NCBI RefSeq assembly: GCF_000219625.1
Contig: NC_018211.1
Coordinates: 1,116,001 to 1,180,000 of the forward strand
Direction: 5' to 3'
DNA length: 64,000 bases
Source: Zymoseptoria tritici IPO323
Taxonomy: Eukaryota > Ascomycota > Dothideomycetes > Mycosphaerellales > Mycosphaerellaceae
The notes beneath the pieces were generated by a model. The model saw only the letters and a program-made list of their open reading frames with translations. It was not told the DNA's origin and did not search any database. Both the position numbers and the translations under genes were made by a program. The stretch's first letter is position 1. Each line of letters starts with the position of its first letter. Of the stretch, positions 1 to 10,915 are shown in pieces.

Positions 1-472
1 CACCTCCCTGCCCATCTCTTCCCTTCCCTGTATCATCAACATCTGTGAAGCAGTCGTCTCTCCTTACCAAAAGCCGTGCCCGGAGCATTGTGCCTTGTTC
101 ACTCATTACAACATATCTGCGAGAGCTATCTTGAGCCTATACACTCTCTATCGCTGATCTTCTTGTCGACGATCCCAAACAACCTCTTTGAGACAACAGG
201 TAAGCTGCGACATCTTTTTCCACTCCACGTGCGAGTCAGATCTGGGTAGGCTGTGCTAGACAGGCCTGCACGATGTCATGGTGGTCTAGATTTGGGTCCA
301 GCATTACATACCCTGGCAACATACTCACTGTTTGTCCTCCACAGTATCATCGACAACCCAGAGCGCATATACACGTCAGAGCATCTTCGCCTAGCCGGTC
401 TAGACGAGATTACAGCACTCCCACGAGGCCCACAGCTACTCGCAACCACATTCCTTCATACAGTACTTCAGG
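1..472 (+). promoter_or_regulatory. Upstream/leader region of the LPMO gene
   Basis: No coding gene is supported. A consensus-like donor (GTAAGC at 200) and a pyrimidine-preceded acceptor (CCTCCACAG ending at 344) suggest a 5'-UTR intron of about 145 nt upstream of the LPMO start at 473. This is a motif-based inference without transcript support. Confidence 0.35.
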
Positions 473-1814
473 ATGCTTTCCAAATTCATCCTTGCGGCAG
501 CCACTGCATGTGGTCTATTCGTCTCGTCCGTCAACGGACACATGGTCATCTATTCTCCTGTTCCATACGGCCAGGACTCCCTCACCAACAGCCCTCTCGA
601 GAACGACGGATCCGATTTTCCCTGCAAGCAGCGCTCCGGCGTCTATGATATCACGAAGATGAACGAGATGCCCGTTGGTGTTCCTCAAACGCTAGCCTTC
701 ATGGGCGGTGCCACCCACGGTGGTGGTTCTTGCCAGGTCTCGGTCACCCTGGACAAGGAGCCTACGAAAGACAGCGAGTGGAAGGTCATCCACTCGATCG
801 TCGGCGGGTGTCCATCCAACTACAGCGAGAACTTGTCACAGGATGCAAACGGCAAGAACTCGGCCATCTTCCAGTTCTCGGTGCCGAAGGGAATGCCGAA
901 TGGAGAGTACACACTTGCGTGGACTTGGTTCAACAAGATCGGTGAGTTCCAAAGGTAGAAGGTCCGCAGCGTCGTCCGAGACTAATACTCCATGTTTAGG
1001 AAACCGCGAAATGTACATGAACTGTGCTCCTATATCTGTCACTGGAGGCTCCAGCAACAACGACGTGTACAATTCCCTTCCGACCATGTTCGTGATCAAC
1101 ATGCCGAGAGAGGAGTGTGCTACGAGCGAAATGGAAGACTTCGTGTTTCCCGACCCTGGCCTGTACGTCGAGACAGCACAGCAGACTGCGTTGGGAAGCA
1201 AAACTTCCGGAAGCAATTGCGCCGCCGTCACTGCCAAGGGCGCCGGCAAGGGTTCCGCTGGCTCACCCGCTCAGCCCACCGGCGGCTACGGCTCTGCTCC
1301 CGCCGGCTCCGACGCCCCCTCGTCAGGAAACGGCAGCGATACTGGCAACGCGGCGCCTCCTGGTGCTCAAGGCTCCTCTCCCGCTCCGACTGCTCCTCCC
1401 CTTTATCCCTTCCGTGGTGGCTCCAAGGGTGTGGTGAACGGACCGGGATCCGATACGAAACCCATCACTGCCTCTCAAGAGGCTTCCGCGCCAGCAGGCA
1501 CCCCTGCCGCCGCTCCTCCGACTGAGAACTCTCCCAGCGGAAGCTCTGCCCCTCCCACATACAACACACCAAGCGATAGCGCTGCGCCCTCGGGCAATAC
1601 TACCTCGTCGGGCGACTGCAGTGGAGGCGCAGTTTCTTGCCCCAACCCCGGTGCGGTGGTCTGCATAGGAAGCAGTCAATGGGGTCTCTGCGACATCAAC
1701 AACTGCGCTGTCCCTCGAGAGCTGTCCGCCGGGACCTCGTGCGCAGCTGGCGTTGTCAGCAAACGAAGCGCGGGACACCTTCGCAGGCACGTCCACCATG
1801 TCCGCAGCTACTAG
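473..1814 (+). CDS. AA11-type lytic polysaccharide monooxygenase with C-terminal X278-like module
   Basis: Two exons (473-941, 1000-1814) give 427 aa. A signal peptide of about 22 residues ends at VNG, exposing an N-terminal His in HMVIYSPVPYG, as needed for the copper histidine brace. A second candidate copper His lies in GGATHGGGSCQ. This pattern matches AA11 enzymes, which oxidatively cleave chitin; chitin as substrate is family knowledge. After the catalytic domain comes a long Ser/Pro/Gly/Ala linker (about residues 240-370). A cysteine-rich module follows (CSGGAVSCPNPG..VCIGSSQWGLCD), like the X278 module seen on AA11 and some GH18 proteins. The extreme C-terminus is basic and His-rich (GHLRRHVHHVRSY). 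The protein should be secreted. It is convergent with the DUF3433 gene, 214 bp apart. Confidence 0.85.
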
Positions 1815-2028
1815 TCGACTTCGATCGCCTTGTTCTTTTACGCACGTCATGTCCATCGAAGGTCACCTTGTTCACGTTGATTTTTGGTATTATGAGGGTT
1901 CAGCAGGCCTGGGTTCGGAAAATGTTTGCCATATATTGTCGGGATTGTACAGATCTGTTCCACAAAACGAATGAGACGAAACGCATAGGATCGAGTAGAT
2001 ATTACGAACGAAAGTCTTCTACTCGCAT

Positions 2029-5000
2029 CTATTTCCAACTCTCTTTTCCCATCGTTGTGACTAGCGGCTCCCTTTCGATACCAATATGGTCCAGCCCATC
2101 CGATCCGATGTACCTGCCGTATCCCCATCTCCACAAAGACCGCACGAATCTCGTGTCATCTTGCGACCCTCGTTGGTCGCTTGAGCGATAGTCGCTCACA
2201 GCCCGACTGGCAGCAACGTACGCGATGTTCGAAGCAACTGTACCAGGCAGACGTGGCAGCACTCGCCACGGGCGTCGCACGTAGAAGAAGATGGTGACGA
2301 GGATGTAGCAGCCGAGAATGGCTTCTGTGACAACGAACGCGGGCGTGGAAAACAAGATTCGAGTCTCAGGCGTGATCGCAAAACCTGCGACCTTTGGTGT
2401 CTGGTCTGCGACGTCCTCGAAGAGTAAGTCCGCGTTTGATCCAATGAGAATGGCGAAGAGCTTCTCATAGATGTCTGTCAACGCTTGTGCGGCCGAATCG
2501 GGCCAGATAGTCGTGACCTTGGGATCAAGTAGGCTGGAATCATGCTTGCCTTCCGCGATGAGATAGTTGACAAAGTCGGAAGGATTGGAGTCATTGTGCC
2601 ATGTACTTCCGCTGTCGGTAAGGAATTGATTGGCCTGCGCAACCAGATCCCATCGCTTTCCAGAGGCAAAGTATGGGTCGACTGGAGCGCTGCTATAGGT
2701 CATGGAGACGAGCTTCTGAACGTGTCCGGCATGATCTACCACAATCTCCGCTTCGCCGATGATGAGCAACGGTGAGCACAGAATCATGGTTTCATTCGAG
2801 GAGACCAGCTGCATCTTAGGTTTGCCAGACTCCGTTCGCTCGTCCCCTTCTCCCTCGATGACCTGCCAGTCCGCCCGGATCCAGCCTGCAAAAATATGCT
2901 GACGGCAATATAGGTCCTCTGAATTGGAGCTGTTGCTCGAAAGCATTGTGTTGATCTCCATTGCCGAATGCCCGGGCGTTGAAGCAAGGTTTCGAAGACC
3001 GACTCCACTTGCTGATGACTGGAGGTTCGTGCAGTTGACGACAGTTCCATTGCCGCTGTTGACAGGGACCGTCAAGTAGGCACTGTTGGCATCGCTGGAG
3101 AAAGTGAGGTTATAGAACTTCTCGTTGCCTGTTGACAAAGCATCACACTTCAGCTTCGCGCCGAAAGCCCAAGTGTTGATCTGGAAGCTTGCGTTTGGAT
3201 TTCCGCCAGGTACATCGACGGGAACGTAGCCGTAGTGATGGTCTGTCCATGGTGGCAGTGGAGTGCCGGCGGTCAAGTTGGACATCTCGCGATAGAACGG
3301 ATCCGATGTCGTGCCTCCTTGCCAGTTGGCCGCCACATCCGTATTGAAAGGCAGGCCAGTGCCATTAAGCAACCGGATTCGCGGTGCCTTTGCCAACGAG
3401 AAATTTGCACTGGTCGATATGGACTTCGTTCCCTCGTTCATGAGACCGCCCATGGCGACAGCCAAGACGTTTGCCGAAATCACCATGAAGCAGAGAAGCA
3501 TGAGCATCCAGTGTCTGGAGCGTAGAGCTCGCAGAAACAGGAGCTGTGGCGGCAAAGAGCTGTAATCAAGCTCAATACTTCTGGAAGCATGTGCGTCGCC
3601 TTTGCGGAGCTCTTCGAATGGTTGCAGTAGGCCCAGCAGACGATTGAGCAAAAGCCAGAAAGGTTCGATAAAAGTTGCCAGTGCGATTGGGATGTAATTC
3701 TGCACGAGTTGTCGCACGAATGTTGATTCAGAAGGGAGTGCAAGACCTAGACTTGTTAGACTGAAGAACCGTGTCGATAAGCAGAGGCACGTACCGTGTT
3801 CACTACGAGCCTTGAGAAATAACGCGAGAAAAACCGTCAGAGTTGCAAGCTGGAGTGTGAGGAACAGACCGCCGACTGCGACTTTCATCTCGGCCGGCCT
3901 TATGCCTTTAAAGCTGGGCTGGCTACGAAGCGACGACTCGAGATCATCATCTCCCAAGACTGCAGTCTTTCTCGAGGCTATCGCAGTGCGGGCAGGAGTG
4001 CCTTGATCTTGGAGCAATTGTAGCCTCGTGCCGGAGAAGTGGAACTTGAAATCCTTGAGTGAGTCATGCAGCTCTTCTGTGCTTTGGCTATCCAACTTTT
4101 TGAAGGGCTTGAGCGTCGACTCGCTGCCCTCCACCAAGTCCATTATCGAGCTGATCGATGCTGGATCCGTTCGGAGGTTGTTTTGCCGTTTGGGTATGAG
4201 TAGCATGAGACCAGTTGCAATCATAAGCACAAGAGAAAGGAGCGCAGTTGCGGCGTAGGCGAAACCTGGGACCACCACTACTGCCTGCGTCACGTACGAC
4301 CGCTGTGCATCTCCTTCGGTCGATGCGTCTAGCTCAGGACGGAGGATGTCTGCGAGCTGGCGGGCGAACAAGAGACGGTACGCGGATTGGTACGAGATTC
4401 TAAGCGTCTCTGCGTCCAGATAGTCCTCCATTGGTCGCTGGTGTGTTGCGATGGCAAAGGGTGCCATACGTGGGATGTATGCGAGGTTCAATGGCAAGTC
4501 GACCAGGTGTGACTTCTGGTCCGGGAATCCTGTCCTCGGGAACGATGTACGCTCATCGAGTTTCGTCACTCCAGAATTCATGGTCCACTCGAGAGCGCTG
4601 GTATTGAACATGTCGTTGGGTAAGTCTTGCTTCTGCCCGCTCTGGTCGATGGATAGAACGTCGTTTGACGGCAGTCGGACCGTAGCGTTTACTTTCTGCT
4701 GATAGTATTTGGGCTCGCAGAACAGAGCTGTGGAGTTGGCTTGGCTCGGATCGAGCGTGCTTGATAGTTTGCCAGATTCAATCTGCGCTGCATTGGTTTT
4801 GGACCATCGAACAAAGAACGAATGGAAGAACCTCTCATCACAATCGTACGAAAGATAATAGTCCGCAACGCCATTCTCGTTCTGGTATCCCACATACATT
4901 GTGTCGAATATTTTGGAAGTGTCGTTGCCATCTGTTGGCCGAAAAGGTGGTGGGTAGAAGCTACATCCTCTCGTAGTGTTGTAGTTGAGCACGCCAGACT

Positions 5001-5826
5001 TGTTTGTCAGCACCACTGGCTCGCACGAGACATCGAGACTGTACAGAGTGGTCTGTGCGGTGTATGTAACATTCGTGAAATCTGAAGTGGTGTTCTTGGT
5101 AGGGCCAAATGGAGTCAACACGAAATCCGTGGTCATGAACTGAGGCAGTGATTCGTTCAACCAGGCGATGTTGTAGACAGATTGAGCGTAAATGGCAGTG
5201 AGATTGCCCTGCTGAGCAATAGGCGTGTACGAAGTGGAGTGCGAGCCCTTGACCACGCCCGACACGTGAACCGTCCGGACGGCGAATATTCCGGACTGTG
5301 TCGGAGTGAGCCCCCAGAAGACCAGTATCATAACTGTTGCGGCCGACAGCACCGACCAGTGTTTGTGCTTGAAGGCAGTGAAGGGTAGCGTCACCAAGAA
5401 TTCCAGAGGATAGCTAAGCAAAATAGAGCCGTGTCCACTGACGCCGCCGGCTTTCGAGAGCTGGAAGAAGGGTTCCAGTCGCTTGATGTCCAGATCGATC
5501 CAGGTCCAAAGAAAGCTGTAGATGACCGAGATGATGGTTGGTAGATAGAGATAGAAGAATGACCGGCGAAGAGGTAATTCGTTGATGTCCTTCGCGAAGA
5601 TGAGGCCTTGATCGCGTTCGCTCACGAAAAGAAGCCATTGGATGGCCACAATTAACAACACCGTAATAAGGATCAATGTCGCGATGTAGAGAGGTCGTAG
5701 TGTCAACGGTCTCCAAGGATTCTCGCTCTTCGTCTGATCTTCCGTCTCATCGCTATCAACCCGTGCGACGCGGATGACGGGAACCGCAGGCAAAGGCTTG
5801 CCTTTCGGGTGCTTGACAGAAGACAT
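2029..5826 (-). CDS. DUF3433 large multi-pass membrane protein
   Basis: One continuous frame of 1265 codons; it probably contains a 48-nt intron at 3747-3794 that is a multiple of three and has no stop, so the spliced product would be 1249 aa. The N-terminus has a short cytoplasmic segment, then hydrophobic helices at about 45-67, 92-112 and 145-180. Long extracellular-type regions rich in N-x-S/T glycosylation sites follow, then a second set of helices (about 535-560, 650-675, 720-800), a second glycosylated loop and a C-terminal helix near 1180-1205. This two-fold architecture is typical of fungal DUF3433 proteins, whose function is unknown. Start at 5826 is the first ATG of the frame and precedes a proline-rich basic leader. 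Confidence 0.8.
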   Translation of the reverse strand: MSSVKHPKGKPLPAVPVIRVARVDSDETEDQTKSENPWRPLTLRPLYIATLILITVLLIVAIQWLLFVSERDQGLIFAKDINELPLRRSFFYLYLPTIISVIYSFLWTWIDLDIKRLEPFFQLSKAGGVSGHGSILLSYPLEFLVTLPFTAFKHKHWSVLSAATVMILVFWGLTPTQSGIFAVRTVHVSGVVKGSHSTSYTPIAQQGNLTAIYAQSVYNIAWLNESLPQFMTTDFVLTPFGPTKNTTSDFTNVTYTAQTTLYSLDVSCEPVVLTNKSGVLNYNTTRGCSFYPPPFRPTDGNDTSKIFDTMYVGYQNENGVADYYLSYDCDERFFHSFFVRWSKTNAAQIESGKLSSTLDPSQANSTALFCEPKYYQQKVNATVRLPSNDVLSIDQSGQKQDLPNDMFNTSALEWTMNSGVTKLDERTSFPRTGFPDQKSHLVDLPLNLAYIPRMAPFAIATHQRPMEDYLDAETLRISYQSAYRLLFARQLADILRPELDASTEGDAQRSYVTQAVVVVPGFAYAATALLSLVLMIATGLMLLIPKRQNNLRTDPASISSIMDLVEGSESTLKPFKKLDSQSTEELHDSLKDFKFHFSGTRLQLLQDQGTPARTAIASRKTAVLGDDDLESSLRSQPSFKGIRPAEMKVAVGGLFLTLQLATLTVFLALFLKARSEHGTCLCLSTRFFSLTSLGLALPSESTFVRQLVQNYIPIALATFIEPFWLLLNRLLGLLQPFEELRKGDAHASRSIELDYSSLPPQLLFLRALRSRHWMLMLLCFMVISANVLAVAMGGLMNEGTKSISTSANFSLAKAPRIRLLNGTGLPFNTDVAANWQGGTTSDPFYREMSNLTAGTPLPPWTDHHYGYVPVDVPGGNPNASFQINTWAFGAKLKCDALSTGNEKFYNLTFSSDANSAYLTVPVNSGNGTVVNCTNLQSSASGVGLRNLASTPGHSAMEINTMLSSNSSNSEDLYCRQHIFAGWIRADWQVIEGEGDERTESGKPKMQLVSSNETMILCSPLLIIGEAEIVVDHAGHVQKLVSMTYSSAPVDPYFASGKRWDLVAQANQFLTDSGSTWHNDSNPSDFVNYLIAEGKHDSSLLDPKVTTIWPDSAAQALTDIYEKLFAILIGSNADLLFEDVADQTPKVAGFAITPETRILFSTPAFVVTEAILGCYILVTIFFYVRRPWRVLPRLPGTVASNIAYVAASRAVSDYRSSDQRGSQDDTRFVRSLWRWGYGRYIGSDGLDHIGIEREPLVTTMGKESWK
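3747..3794 (-). other. 48-nt in-frame intron candidate in the DUF3433 gene
   Basis: On the minus strand the segment starts GTACGT, carries a branch-point-like CTAACA and ends TCTAG. Removing it joins ..SEHG to LALPSES.. without changing frame. It contains no stop codon, so a plain ORF reads through and would add 16 residues. Confidence 0.65.
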
Positions 5827-6476
5827 AGGGTTCGCGTTGAGACTGGACCGGCCAGTACTTCTGCAAATTTAAGAACCAACGGCGAAACGAGCAACAGAAA
5901 GCAAGTAGCCAAAGAAAGAAATGGCAGGAGACTGGAAAGGACGTACCTGGCCGCCATATCGGGCGAGCTTTTGCTTTTACCTGGAGATGTTTGCCATGAG
6001 GCACAGCACTCGACCCGCTGCGGTGCTTGTCCGGCATCTTTTTGGAATACATGGCGCTTACAGCTGCATGTTTCCGCGAAGATTCTCTCCATGGCGAAGT
6101 ATCCCTCCTTGTCGTTGCATCGAGGACTGTTCCCGGCCACCTCGCAATGCGAAGGAAACTATGGCAGCGACTCTTCGAAGCAGCTTTGGGATCAGTGTCC
6201 CCTGCGTCGTAAAGATTCGATCGTGGGTTCATGTGCAGCACATGTCAGAAGACGAAGGACGAGGCTATTCATAGAACGAGTCAGCATGTCGAGTGTTTCG
6301 CGAGCCGCCGTGCTCAACCCTGCACAGCACATACGCTAGCGCGAGATGAATTCCAACCAATAATCGCTTACTGCACGCAGATGCGTTTCGGTGTGGCAGA
6401 CAACGGAGCAACTGCCGACTGGTATTCTTCGTTCCTGCATATCGTTCATGTCTATTTTGACAGCTGCAGAGCGCCT
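5827..6476. promoter_or_regulatory. Intergenic region: DUF3433 promoter and GluRS 3' end
   Basis: 650 bp between two minus-strand genes. The overlapping short ORFs show no recognisable domain or codon pattern. It presumably holds the DUF3433 promoter and the 3' UTR of the GluRS gene. Confidence 0.4.
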
Positions 6477-8375
6477 CTACATTTTCTTGCCCGTCGGAAT
6501 CTGGAAAGCCACCGCAGGCTCACCATGCTTGAACGCCTTATCAATGCGGAAGTATCCCTTCCGATCGAACTGCACAATCGCATCCTCCTGCAGTGCCGCG
6601 ACATTGCAGTCCGCCAACGCCTCTGTCTTGACTTCCGTGACCTTGTTGAGAATCTCCTCCAGCACATCGTCCTCCTCCAACTTGTCCTTACTGATCAGGT
6701 AGTCGAATTCGTACAGCGTGATGGGCACGAGCTCTTGATCAGTCGACAGCCAGGTCACCTTCTTCTTCGTCGTCTTGACATCGCCCTGCAGGTGAAGTTC
6801 GAGCTCGAGCTCGGTGACCATCTTGTCGCCGTCCGACTTGACAAGATTGAGAGGGTTGAGCGAGTGCGTCTTCTTGCGCACAATGGCATTGCCCCAGTTC
6901 ATCAGAGTGATCTCCTCGTCTTGCTCGAATGACCGAGCATCTTCCTGATCGAGGATGATGGTCTTGCTGAAGACGACCTTCTTCTTGCCGACTTCAGTAT
7001 TCTTCGCGTGCAAGTCCTTCTCCTCGGTGCGCGGTGCCTCTGGTGCGCCAGTGACAGTGCAAGTGACTTTGTTCTCGCCGACTACGGCAGTGTATCGAGG
7101 AGCGACCGGGTCAATGTACTTTTTGTTTGTCGCCCAGAAAGCAGACCAGTCCATTAGATTGATGTTCTTACTCGGGCCTGTCTTGAGGATGAACTCTTGC
7201 AAAGCTGGAATGGTCATACCGCGACGACGAATACCACGCACAGTAGGCATGCGAGGATCGTCCCAGCCCCAGACCTTGCCGTCATCGACGACCTTGTTCA
7301 GCTTGCGCTTGGAGAGGAAAGTCTTGATGAAGTTCATGCGGGAGAAGTTCCAGTTGTAAACGTGGCGGAGATTGAGCGTCTTCAGGAACCACTGGTATTG
7401 AGGATCACGATCGTTGTACTCGGTGGTTCTCAGCGCGTGGGTAATACCCTCGACCGAGTCCACAACCGGGCATGCGAAGTCGTAGGTCGGGTAGATCTTC
7501 CATGTTGTACCAGTGCGGTGGTGAGCCTCTGGATTGCATCGGTAGATGACTGGATCACGCATAGCGCCGTTGTTGCTGCTCATGTCCAACTTCGCACGAA
7601 TGAACCACTTTGTGCCCTCTTCAGAACCAGTCTTCATCTCCTCGAAGTGTGCCAGGTTGTCCTCGATCGAGTCGTTGCGGTGCACGCTTTCAATCTTCTC
7701 CATACGCTCCTTCTGCAGCTGCTCTTGCGGTGTGTTGTCTGCGTACGCATTTCCATCCTTGATCATCTGCACGGCGACCTTGTGAAGATCCTCGAAGTAG
7801 TCGCTGGTGTAGGTGATGCGGTCTGGCTTGACGCCGAGAAGTTCGCAGTCCTTGAGAATGGAGTCCTGAAATTCCTGCTTCTCCTTGGAAGGGTTGGTAT
7901 CGTCGAATCGGAGAATCATGGTGCCCTTGTACTTCTTGTGGGCGAAGTAGTCGTTGAGCAAAGCAGCCTTTGCATGTCCGATGTGGAGGTAGCCAGATGG
8001 CTCAGGAGGAAACCTCGTGACAACACCCTTCTCAGTATCCTGCAGACCGATGTCGTAGCTTGCACCCTCATCAGCGGCTTCCTTCGCAGGTCGTGTGGGC
8101 AAGTCGATGCTGGGCTGAGCGGTGGCTTCAATGAAGAAGAACCATCGTGAGAGGTTGACCATGAGACTCTGTTTGATGTATGCGTGAGCCACACGGTTCG
8201 CTCGAAGAGTCTTCCATACAGTGGTGTCGGCATCTGAGAGACTATAGCCAATAATGTAGCTGCGTAGTGTGAGGTGTGCGTCGAGTTCGCCGAGTGGTCC
8301 CTCAATCTGCTTCAGGTTCAAAGGCTTGAGTGCCTCCGCACGCTCCTGCCATTCTTTGATTTGTGCTTCGGCCAT
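6477..8375 (-). CDS. GUS1: Glutamyl-tRNA synthetase, cytosolic
   Basis: A 632-aa class I aminoacyl-tRNA synthetase that charges tRNA-Glu. The N-terminal ~100 residues form the GST-like appendage with the YIIG..LSDAD..VWKTLR pattern used for Arc1/MetRS association in yeast. The catalytic core starts with RFPPEPSGYLHIGHAKAAL (HIGH at about 131-134). The KMSKS-equivalent LSKRKL lies near 354-359, followed by the beta-barrel anticodon-binding region. The eukaryotic GluRS sequence around HIGH and LSKRKL separates it from GlnRS. The frame stays open to 8567, but the extra 64 residues look non-conserved, so I chose the ATG at 8375 before AEAQIKEW. The N-terminal appendage is shorter than in yeast, and an undetected upstream exon cannot be excluded. 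Confidence 0.88.
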   Translation of the reverse strand: MAEAQIKEWQERAEALKPLNLKQIEGPLGELDAHLTLRSYIIGYSLSDADTTVWKTLRANRVAHAYIKQSLMVNLSRWFFFIEATAQPSIDLPTRPAKEAADEGASYDIGLQDTEKGVVTRFPPEPSGYLHIGHAKAALLNDYFAHKKYKGTMILRFDDTNPSKEKQEFQDSILKDCELLGVKPDRITYTSDYFEDLHKVAVQMIKDGNAYADNTPQEQLQKERMEKIESVHRNDSIEDNLAHFEEMKTGSEEGTKWFIRAKLDMSSNNGAMRDPVIYRCNPEAHHRTGTTWKIYPTYDFACPVVDSVEGITHALRTTEYNDRDPQYQWFLKTLNLRHVYNWNFSRMNFIKTFLSKRKLNKVVDDGKVWGWDDPRMPTVRGIRRRGMTIPALQEFILKTGPSKNINLMDWSAFWATNKKYIDPVAPRYTAVVGENKVTCTVTGAPEAPRTEEKDLHAKNTEVGKKKVVFSKTIILDQEDARSFEQDEEITLMNWGNAIVRKKTHSLNPLNLVKSDGDKMVTELELELHLQGDVKTTKKKVTWLSTDQELVPITLYEFDYLISKDKLEEDDVLEEILNKVTEVKTEALADCNVAALQEDAIVQFDRKGYFRIDKAFKHGEPAVAFQIPTGKKM

Positions 8376-8560
8376 GTTGAGCAGTGCAATGTGTTCGGTC
8401 AATGCGAGGATCCAGCAAGAAACAGCTCCAACATTTTGCTCACGATTGACGTTTGACTCAAGGGTAAAAAGCACGGTCCACCTCGAGAACATCCCACCAA
8501 ACCCCACCAAATGGATGAACATATGACGACTGTCTCTGCATTGCCAACAGAGCATGATAA

Positions 8561-10130
8561 TCAGCATTGCTTGCTAATCTGCCAGACGCCCAGTCCTCTC
8601 CGCCCTATTACCCTCTGCAATGTTGGCCATACACCGTCATCTCCAAAGTCTAGATCATCAAGTCCAATGTGCCGTCCGTACTCCCATAGCCTCTCAAAAT
8701 CCAGCTTTGCACCATTGGACCGATCGTCAACATATCCATCCAAGAAAGTAGCACTCAATGGGGCGACAAGCAGTATCTGATCGACTTCTCCCTTGCATAC
8801 GGCTGACTTCTGAAGCATGTCGATCATCTGATCACCAGGCATGCCCATCAAGTCGGTCGTGGTGACCTTTTCGTTTTTGCCGTCCAATAACCACCTGGGC
8901 GGACTGTATGTCTTCCACCAAAATGTCTGGCTGATGTTATCCTGCCCGGCGATCCACGTCTGGGCTGGAACTGCACCACCCTGGTGATAGATCCCGAATA
9001 GAACGGCGGCGAACGCATTGAAGACCGCCCATGCGCCGAGACAAAAGCGCATTCCACGCTTCGGGACCTTCACACTCGAAAGAAGGAGAGGCACTGCGGG
9101 AAGCAAGAATCGTGCCTCTTGATGCGGGAAGAACGATAGGACGATGACTCCCGAAACTGCCGACCAGAAGAGGATGTCCTTCCTGCTTGAGAAGAAAAGC
9201 AAGGGGAAGGCCGGTCCAATTAATTGTGGCAAATTGGCAACAAAGTGCTGCCAGAATGGATGAAGGCCATGCTGAGCAAGGTTTGTGGTGTCGATGTTGT
9301 ACATCACGTTGTTCCACGGCGTGATGACGGTAGTCGATAGCAACTCTGTGAAGTGTGGCCGCTGTCCGGTGTAAAACTCAGTATCCATGGTCACCGCGAT
9401 GGTGAGAGTAAAGAGGCCAGCAACCAGCATTATCGGTATTCGCAAAGGCTGTCGGTACAGACCTGGCAGGAGATACGTCAGGGGTGCAAGAAGGAAGCCT
9501 GGGAAAGTGATGCGGTTCCAGACTCCAAGCACTCCGAGGAAGGCGAGCACCGCCGATGGGTAAGAAAGAATATGCTCCGTGTCTTCCTTGAGCTTCCCGA
9601 TGAGGACAAGGCACCAGAGCACGACCAAAGTCTCGATGCTGTTGGAGAAGGTATGTGTTTGGTAGGTCCATGTCACATACGAAGAAGCGACTAGGGTTAT
9701 CGCCCAGCGTCGATCGCGAATGTTGTGAATCAACTCATGAATGGCCCAGTCTCCGAGGATAAAACTGAGGAGGAACATGAGAATGCGGAGAGAATAGAAG
9801 GCAATGTACGGAGGAACCGGTCCATAGCCAAGTCCTTCCCATAGCCATTTCAACACGGTCAAGGGCCAGCCATAGATGAGCCAGAAAGGGAAGATGCTCC
9901 GTATGGGGTGTGAGGAGGTGAACTCCCATGTCTTGTATATTGGGTAGCCGAACACCTCGCCTGTGTTCTATTAGCAGATGCGCGTATTCTATTCCAGGTT
10001 TCGTCCTACCAGCGATGACTTCGGGCCCTTGAAAGTGCTCATCGGGATGGATGTAGCTCGGCGATAGCGCGAAGTAAAGCCTCACAAGAACCAGAGCGAG
10101 ATAGATCCTGCGCCACATCTTGCCGAGCAC
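8561..10130 (-). CDS. SMP3: GPI mannosyltransferase 4 (Smp3/PIG-Z)
   Basis: Two exons (10130-10010, 9960-8561) joined through a 49-nt intron with a CTAAT branch motif give 506 aa. The splice creates GPEVIAGEVFGYP, completing the GT22 signature [10 protein letters not shown] near residues 28-37, an ER-lumenal loop motif of PIG-B/PIG-Z family enzymes. The rest is a chain of hydrophobic helices with [12 protein letters not shown] and [11 protein letters not shown], typical of Alg9/PigB/Smp3 mannosyltransferases. The enzyme adds the fourth mannose to the GPI core in the ER. Family assignment is firm; choosing Smp3 over Gpi10 rests on the [10 protein letters not shown] context and overall length. 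Its stop lies 185 bp upstream of the chosen GluRS start. Confidence 0.85.
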
Positions 10131-10915
10131 GACCCGACGGGACTAAATGTCACGAAGGCGATGTTGCGTTGATGCATGCGCTTTTGCGAGGGATGAATGT
10201 GATGTTTTCATTGTCGATGGCGATGTGCCAGGTGTATCTAGAAATCCGGAGCGCGTCCTTTCGCGAGATGAGAACACTCACACGCGCGCACGGTCCAGCT
10301 GATATACTGACTGAAAAACCAACGACCTCTCACAACCTCTCGCCATACTCCCATTTGCTGCCTCGTAGAGTCCTAGCACACTCAGTACAGCCCTGTCTGC
10401 TGCTCGGATGATTCTGTCCCTTTCGCAACGCGACGTGACAATTGGCGGTGTCTCTGGCGTGGGATTGCTGGACATTTGGCTGCATCCGGTGTCGACAAGC
10501 AGTCTCGTATAGCAAGTCTCATAAGGGACAATGGGAGGACTTGGCGGGCAATCACCACTGAAAGCAGGCGGTAATTGTGCATTGTCAGGAGCAAGCCACG
10601 CACAAATATCGGGTCAAAGAAAGAATTGTCGTTTGCTGCGAGTGACACAGGCCGGAAGCAGGTGAATGCTGCAAGCAATCGTCGGTCATACCTTTGCCCC
10701 ACCCTTGCTGCCTTAACCTTAAACCCTTTGGCACAGCTGCCGCCTTTCCACGACCTCCACCTTTTATAAACTACAACAACCTTCATCATTCTGCACTCTT
10801 CTCACATCACATCCACCAACAACTTCGTCCACCACCACCAACGACGAAACACTCACCACCGACATCACCATTCATCACTTCCTACCACACACACCACACC
10901 GCATCCATCATCAAC
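10131..10915. promoter_or_regulatory. Divergent promoter between SMP3 and SKP1
   Basis: 785 bp with no supported gene. The SKP1-proximal part (about 10730-10910) is strongly C/A-rich on the plus strand with CACCACC and ACACACCAC runs, a composition common in fungal 5' UTRs next to transcription starts. Confidence 0.45.

Noticed and set aside
7197..8150. 317-codon plus-strand ORF
   Set aside because: Antisense shadow of the GluRS catalytic core; it has no domain and no start context.
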